From the NCBI GenBank assembly GCA_028343845.1, contig JAOLZO010000028.1:1-35589 (forward strand): 35,589 nt of DNA. The letters are read 5' to 3'. Positions 31,478-35,589 of this stretch are shown piece after piece. A program made the translations under genes and the position numbers. The notes beneath the pieces were generated by a model. It did no database searches. It worked only from the letters and a program-made list of their open reading frames with translations, and had not been told where the DNA came from. The first letter of the stretch is position 1. The number at the start of each line of letters is the position of its first letter. Source of the stretch: Verrucomicrobiota bacterium (GTDB lineage Bacteria > Verrucomicrobiota > Verrucomicrobiia > Opitutales > Seribacteraceae).

Positions 31478-33196
31478 ATGAACCAGCAAAACGACGTGCC
31501 GGAACAAGGAATCGAGGAAAAGCTCTTCGAGGCTTGGCGTGAGGAACGAAAGTTTTATGACTTTCGCGGGGCCGCTCGTTTTCTTATCTGGCTGGTTGCC
31601 TTGCTAGTGGTCGACCTTCTGATTGACTGGCAAATCTTCTTCCGCGAGCGTTGGGAAACGCCGGGGGTACTGCTTTTGGTCCTGAACGCCGTTATTCTAG
31701 GCCGGGTGCTCTGGAAGGAATGGTTGTGCCATAGGAAGCCATTTGATCCGGTACGGGTTGCCTTGGAGGTAGAGAACAAGCACCCTCAGCTCCGTTCCGT
31801 TTTGGTTTCCTATTCCCAATTCAAGGACATGGATCCGGAAAAGATTCAAGCATCTCCAGCTTTGCTCAAGGCGATGCGCGATCAAGCGATTTCCTTAACC
31901 AAGCCTCTGGACTTCAAGGAAGTCGTTGATTTCAAGCAACTGAAAAACCTTGGTCTGGTCTGCCTTGCGACTCTCTTGTGCTTTTCTTTCGCAGGCTTGC
32001 AATGGAAAGACCACATGCGCGCCCTGTTCATGCGTTTGATCGGGGAAAATGCCGATTACCCGACCAACACCACGATCCTTCAGGTAGAGGTTGACTCGGG
32101 CAAGAAATCAAGGGTTCTCAACCTGTCTGCTGATAACAAGCCATTCCCCGTCAAGGCCGGAGGTGAAGTTGTGATCTCTGCGAAAGTGGACATGAGCAAG
32201 GAACAACCTCCCGCCGCAACCCTTTACTGGTCGTCGGATGGCATGGAGGAACAAGTCGAACAGTTCCGGTTTCAGGATTCCAAGGAATACTTGTGCAAGA
32301 TATCGGACCTTACCCAGTCAACCCGTTTCCGCTTGGTGATCGGGGATGACCGGACAAGCGAGTTCGCCTTGTCCATTACCCCTCCCCCGAACTTTACACA
32401 GACCAGGGCCACTCTGATCTTTCCCGAATACTTGGGCAAACCGGAAACGACCGTGGAAAACCTGGACTTCTCGGTACCCGTCGGTACCCGGGTAAGATGG
32501 GCCTTGCAATGTTCCCCTGCCATTTCCGACCTGAACGTGACTTTGGCAGACGAAACCATCTCAGCCGAGGTGAGCGAGGATGGTTCGACCGCTACTTTCG
32601 AGGTCAATGCCACCGAGACCTTCCGTTATTCCTTTCCCTACGTCAGGGAAAGAGAAAACGGGTTCGAGTACCCGAAAGAAGGCGAGCATGAGGTGGAGGT
32701 CGTTCCCGACCGGGTGCCTGAAATCGTTTTTCAGTCAGGCACGACCTCAAGCGGGTACGCAACACCTAAGAAAACGCTCGAGATTGATGCCTTGGTAAGT
32801 GATGACTACGGTCTGGGGGAGGCCTATTTGATCTACTCCCTCGGTTCGCGTGAGGAAAAAAGAGTATCCCTTGAAAAACTTGACGTTGCCAGAATCAGCG
32901 GAATACAGGACAGGATCCGACTACGCGTACCTTTGGCCGAACTGCTTGGGGAAGCCCCTGAACCAGGTGACGATTTCGTTTTTCAGATCGAAGTCAGTGA
33001 CGAAATGCCTCCTCTCGGCACTCATAGAAACCTTTCCTCAGACCGTAAATTATCCATTTTGAGCGAGGAAAAATACCTCGAATGGTTCAAGAGTGAGCTT
33101 GAACTCCAGTTGGCCTTGATCGCCAAGGCCCGGGACTCCGAAAAACGGGCGCGGGCCGAGATCGAGAATTTGAAGGTGGAGGAAAAAAAGGAGTAA
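31478..33196 (+). CDS. DUF4175-like membrane protein
   Basis: 572 residues. Two N-terminal membrane helices (about 33-50 and 62-78) are followed by a soluble loop and a third helix (about 157-175). After that comes a long extracytoplasmic region of beta-sandwich character (EVDSGKKSRVLNLSADNKPF, VSDDYGLGEAYLIYSLG). The C-terminus becomes charged and helical, ending EIENLKVEEKKE, likely a coiled coil. The VSDDYGL and DRVPEIVF wording is typical of DUF4175-family proteins found in MoxR/Bat loci of PVC and alpha-proteobacteria. Homologues of full length are longer and include the following coiled-coil part, so the next gene may be its detached C-terminal half. The start is ATG 31478, 16 bases after the previous stop. 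Confidence 0.82.
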   Translation: MNQQNDVPEQGIEEKLFEAWREERKFYDFRGAARFLIWLVALLVVDLLIDWQIFFRERWETPGVLLLVLNAVILGRVLWKEWLCHRKPFDPVRVALEVENKHPQLRSVLVSYSQFKDMDPEKIQASPALLKAMRDQAISLTKPLDFKEVVDFKQLKNLGLVCLATLLCFSFAGLQWKDHMRALFMRLIGENADYPTNTTILQVEVDSGKKSRVLNLSADNKPFPVKAGGEVVISAKVDMSKEQPPAATLYWSSDGMEEQVEQFRFQDSKEYLCKISDLTQSTRFRLVIGDDRTSEFALSITPPPNFTQTRATLIFPEYLGKPETTVENLDFSVPVGTRVRWALQCSPAISDLNVTLADETISAEVSEDGSTATFEVNATETFRYSFPYVRERENGFEYPKEGEHEVEVVPDRVPEIVFQSGTTSSGYATPKKTLEIDALVSDDYGLGEAYLIYSLGSREEKRVSLEKLDVARISGIQDRIRLRVPLAELLGEAPEPGDDFVFQIEVSDEMPPLGTHRNLSSDRKLSILSEEKYLEWFKSELELQLALIAKARDSEKRARAEIENLKVEEKKE

Positions 33197-33202
33197 GTGA
33201 GA

Positions 33203-34909
33203 ATGAAAATGAAAACGTCCCTGTATCTGTTGGCCGCCTTTGGGCTGATGTGCCCGGCAGTCGCCCAGCAAAAGGAAAAGGAAAGAAGCAAGGTTCTGCA
33301 GACTTCCGAGCGCATCAGGAAACTGGAGCGCAGGCAGAAGGACGTAGGCCGTCAACTTGGCTCGGCCTCGGGTAAGATCGAGAGCCTGTTGCGTGATCTC
33401 AAATCCAACGACCTGGAGGAAAAGGGCAAGTCGGGGGATATCAACAAAATGAACGGTTCACTGCTTGAGGTGAAGGATGACCTCCCTACAGCCGAGGCGA
33501 CTCTGGCAACCGCACGGGCAAAGATCGAAAACGCTTATCCACATCTCGATACGGCGGGGACTCAGGTCTCGCAAATCATTCTCGACTTGAGCCGAATTCT
33601 CAATGCAAGTGAAACCGCTATCCTGGCCGAAGACCTTCTTCGTGAAATCCGGGAGTTGATCAAGCGCGAGACCTTTATTTGGAGGGAGACCAAGGAATGG
33701 GGAAAAGTTCTTATTCTTAGCCCCGAGATAGCTGCTGCGGACAAGCCCAGGGTGGCCCGTGCCCAGGGAGAAGTCGTTCGTAGCCTGGACCAGTTCGATG
33801 ACGCGCTCAAGGAGGCCCTTGAGAAGGTAAGTGACGCAATGCTTTCGCGCCGTTTCAAGAAAGGAATGGGAATTATCGAAGAAAAAAACCCTGCTGGTTC
33901 GTTGCGTCGGGCTCTTGCCTTTATTGATCAGGGTGACGTGCCGGGGGCAACGGAAGCCGTCCAGCGCCAAGCCGAAGCCATTGAGATTCTCAAGGAAATC
34001 GAACGCGCTCTTTCCACTGATGATGACGAGCTTGCCCGTAAGGAAGACTTGCTGGAGGAATTGAAACGCATCCTTGATGAACAAATCGATTTGAAGGAGG
34101 AAGTGGAGGAAGCGGGTGACGCATTGAAGGATGCATCCGAACTGCAAGCCGACCAACTCGAACTGAAGGATGAATTGGACGAAGCCGCGCAGGAGTCACC
34201 AACCGATGCTTTGGAGGAAGCTTCCGATGCGATGGAAGAGGCTTCTGATGAAATCGGAGAAGGCGATCAGGATTCCGCGTTGGCCGCACAGGATGAAGCC
34301 ATCGAGCAATTACAGGATGCCATTGGCGACTTGGAGTCGGAGATAGCGGATGCGGCTGCCGAAGCGGGAAGCGAGGCCGCCGATGGGGCGGGGGATTCCT
34401 TCGCCGAAGCGAGCGAATCTTTCGGGGATAGTTTTTCCGACGCTCTGCCTGCTGATTTCTTTTCCGATTCTTTCCCAAGCGATGGGTTTCCGAGTGACGG
34501 GTTTCCGAGTGACGGATTCCCCAGCGACGGTTTTCCGAGCGAAGGAGCCGGATTGCCTGCGCCCGGATCCAGTCCGACCCCCGGAGCCGGTCCTCCCGGT
34601 CCCCCTGCTCCCGGAGCAGGTCCACCGGCACCCGGTATTGGCCCCCCCAGTTCGGTTCCCGGTCAAGGGATGCCCGTTCCCGGTTCGTTTGCGCCGGCCC
34701 CTCCCGGAGTTTTGCCGGATGATCCGCAGATTGATTCCACGGGATATTCTTCCACCACTCCCATGGGCGATGCGGTGTCCAGAACGCGGATGTCCAAAAG
34801 CTCGGTCGAGCGAAGGCGGCGCAACTTGGTCATTCAGAAATACGTCCAGCAATTGCCCGTTGAATTCAGAAACCAGGCTAGACAATATTTTGAGATTCTC
34901 GCGAAATGA
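33203..34909 (+). CDS. Exported acidic coiled-coil protein with FPSDG repeats and Pro/Gly tail
   Basis: 568 residues. ATG 33203 was chosen because AAGGAG (33188-33193) sits 9 bases upstream; GTG 33197 is too close to it. A signal peptide (about 1-20, ending AVAQQ) is followed by roughly 400 residues of charged helix, strongly acidic after about 280 (DALKDASELQADQLELKDEL, EEASDAMEEASDEIGEGDQD). Then come five or six copies of the pentapeptide FPSDG, a Pro/Gly-rich tail of about 55 residues, and a short conserved-looking C-terminus (QKYVQQLPVEFRNQARQYFE). There is no catalytic domain. It could be a periplasmic spacer or envelope-linking protein partnered with the DUF4175-like protein. It overlaps the next gene by ATGA. 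Confidence 0.8.
   Translation: MKMKTSLYLLAAFGLMCPAVAQQKEKERSKVLQTSERIRKLERRQKDVGRQLGSASGKIESLLRDLKSNDLEEKGKSGDINKMNGSLLEVKDDLPTAEATLATARAKIENAYPHLDTAGTQVSQIILDLSRILNASETAILAEDLLREIRELIKRETFIWRETKEWGKVLILSPEIAAADKPRVARAQGEVVRSLDQFDDALKEALEKVSDAMLSRRFKKGMGIIEEKNPAGSLRRALAFIDQGDVPGATEAVQRQAEAIEILKEIERALSTDDDELARKEDLLEELKRILDEQIDLKEEVEEAGDALKDASELQADQLELKDELDEAAQESPTDALEEASDAMEEASDEIGEGDQDSALAAQDEAIEQLQDAIGDLESEIADAAAEAGSEAADGAGDSFAEASESFGDSFSDALPADFFSDSFPSDGFPSDGFPSDGFPSDGFPSEGAGLPAPGSSPTPGAGPPGPPAPGAGPPAPGIGPPSSVPGQGMPVPGSFAPAPPGVLPDDPQIDSTGYSSTTPMGDAVSRTRMSKSSVERRRRNLVIQKYVQQLPVEFRNQARQYFEILAK
34457..34546 (+). repeat. 15-bp tandem repeat encoding FPSDG
   Basis: Five in-frame 15-bp units from 34472 to 34546 encode FPSDG, FPSDG, FPSDG, FPSDG and FPSEG. 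They are preceded by a degenerate unit FFSDS (34457-34471). Third-codon-position differences between units show that the peptide is kept while the DNA drifts. A Pro/Gly-rich segment follows to about 34715. Confidence 0.9.
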
Positions 34910-35589
34910 AGACTTTTGGCAAAAAGGCAAGCACCGCAATCCTTCTGTTCTCCTGGTTCAGTTTTCTTTCCATGCCCGGTTGGGCCATCGGTCAGGAAAC
35001 CTCGCCTGTACAGCGGGTAGCCCGGGTCAAGCTTACGCCCGAGGTTCAGGAGGCGATCAGCAAGGGACTGGTTTTTCTTTCCAAAACCCAAAAGCAGGAC
35101 GGTAGCTGGGGCGACAAACATCCCGTAGCCGATACGTCCCTCGCTCTTATGTCCTTTATGCTTCAGGGACACGTTCCCGGACGGGGTAGCTATGGGGATC
35201 ATATGGAAAGAGGCCTGGCCTATATTGTGAACGTCGGGAAGAAAGGGCGCGGAGGCTACCTAGGCACGCCCAGTCACCACGGCGGAATGTATGAGCATGG
35301 CCTGGCCATTCTTGCCCTTTCCGAAGCTTGGGGGCAAAGCACCAACCGTGATCTTCGAAACACCCTCAGGAGAGCTGTGGACGTAACCATCCGGGCTCAG
35401 AACAGCCAAGGCGGATGGCGTTACAACCCCGAACCCAGGGATGCCGACCTTTCCATGACCGTCATGCACACCGTTGCTCTGAACTCGGCCAAGGAAGCCG
35501 GGATATCCGTGCCGGACAAGATCCTCGACAAGGCGGTCAAGTACGTCGAGAGCTGTCAGGACAAGACGAGCGGAGGTTTTGGATACAGC
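34906..35589 (+). CDS. Exported prenyltransferase/squalene-oxidase-repeat protein (3' end outside window)
   Basis: The first 228 residues are present and the frame is open to the edge. A signal peptide (about 1-29, ending GWAIGQ) shows export. Three alpha-toroid repeat motifs are visible: QKQDGSWGD (63-70), QNSQGGWRYNPEPRDADLSM (165-184) and CQDKTSGGFGYS (217-228). These are the Gln/Gly/Trp-type repeats of the prenyltransferase and squalene oxidase repeat superfamily. In PVC bacteria such exported, single-toroid proteins occur next to MoxR/vWA genes. A true squalene-hopene cyclase would be membrane-associated and carry a DxDD motif; here only DADLS is seen, so cyclase activity is doubtful. 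A binding or structural role is more likely. The ATG overlaps the preceding stop (ATGA). Confidence 0.88.
   Translation, partial: MKTFGKKASTAILLFSWFSFLSMPGWAIGQETSPVQRVARVKLTPEVQEAISKGLVFLSKTQKQDGSWGDKHPVADTSLALMSFMLQGHVPGRGSYGDHMERGLAYIVNVGKKGRGGYLGTPSHHGGMYEHGLAILALSEAWGQSTNRDLRNTLRRAVDVTIRAQNSQGGWRYNPEPRDADLSMTVMHTVALNSAKEAGISVPDKILDKAVKYVESCQDKTSGGFGYS

Noticed and set aside
34472..34546. CRISPR-like array
   Set aside because: The 15-bp units are contiguous, in frame, without spacers, and encode a pentapeptide repeat.
34906..35589. Squalene-hopene cyclase
   Set aside because: It has a signal peptide and no DxDD motif in the visible part; only the toroid repeat superfamily is supported.

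Overview
The window looks like a chromosomal segment of an aerobic, heterotrophic member of the PVC superphylum, most likely Verrucomicrobiota. I infer this from protein families largely typical of that group: cytochromes with DUF1592/DUF1588/DUF1585-type domains, Tat-exported DUF1501 and DUF1552 proteins, a PVC-type dehydrogenase/heme-binding fusion, DUF1080, an EF-hand/PQQ-propeller protein, and several exported sulfatases. Base composition is moderately GC-rich (40 of 60 bases in two hand-counted stretches), except for a poorer segment of about 1 kb around the FkbM gene (25-26 of 60). Twenty-two genes are supported. They cover almost everything; the longest stretch without a gene is about 150 bases (14994-15141). 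I saw no rRNA, tRNA, CRISPR array, insertion sequence or integrase.

Layout. 1-1291 (-): 5' part of an ABC-F ATPase that runs off the left edge. 1408-4995 (-): a two-gene unit, an atypical exported di-CxxCH protein followed by a Tat-exported DUF1501 protein. 5098-6774 (+): a divergent sulfatase. 6908-12245 (+): FkbM methyltransferase, a very large SGNH/propeller/HEAT/cytochrome fusion, and a DUF1080 protein, closely packed. 12353-13459 (+): heme A synthase, convergent with an EF-hand PQQ-propeller protein (13461-14993, -). 15142-20229 (+): a complete multidomain cytochrome, an esterase and a DUF1552 protein. 20293-23129 (+): two overlapping sulfatase genes.

23266 to the right edge (+) is a second, functionally separate region: a long, tightly spaced operon of MoxR ATPase, DUF58, an exported protein of unknown function, two membrane-anchored vWA proteins, a DUF4175-like membrane protein, an exported coiled-coil protein with a pentapeptide repeat and Pro/Gly tail, and an exported prenyltransferase/squalene-oxidase-repeat protein cut by the window edge.

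How the parts may work together (inference). The left two thirds resemble an extracytoplasmic catabolic locus: sulfatases, an esterase and a DUF1080 protein could process a sulfated polysaccharide, while c-type cytochromes, Tat-exported partners and a propeller protein could carry out oxidation and electron transfer. The right third is an envelope-localised relative of MoxR/Bat systems, in which a cytoplasmic AAA+ ATPase may act on membrane vWA proteins. The most promising candidates for something undescribed are this extended MoxR-vWA-toroid operon and the paired cytochrome/Tat-partner modules.
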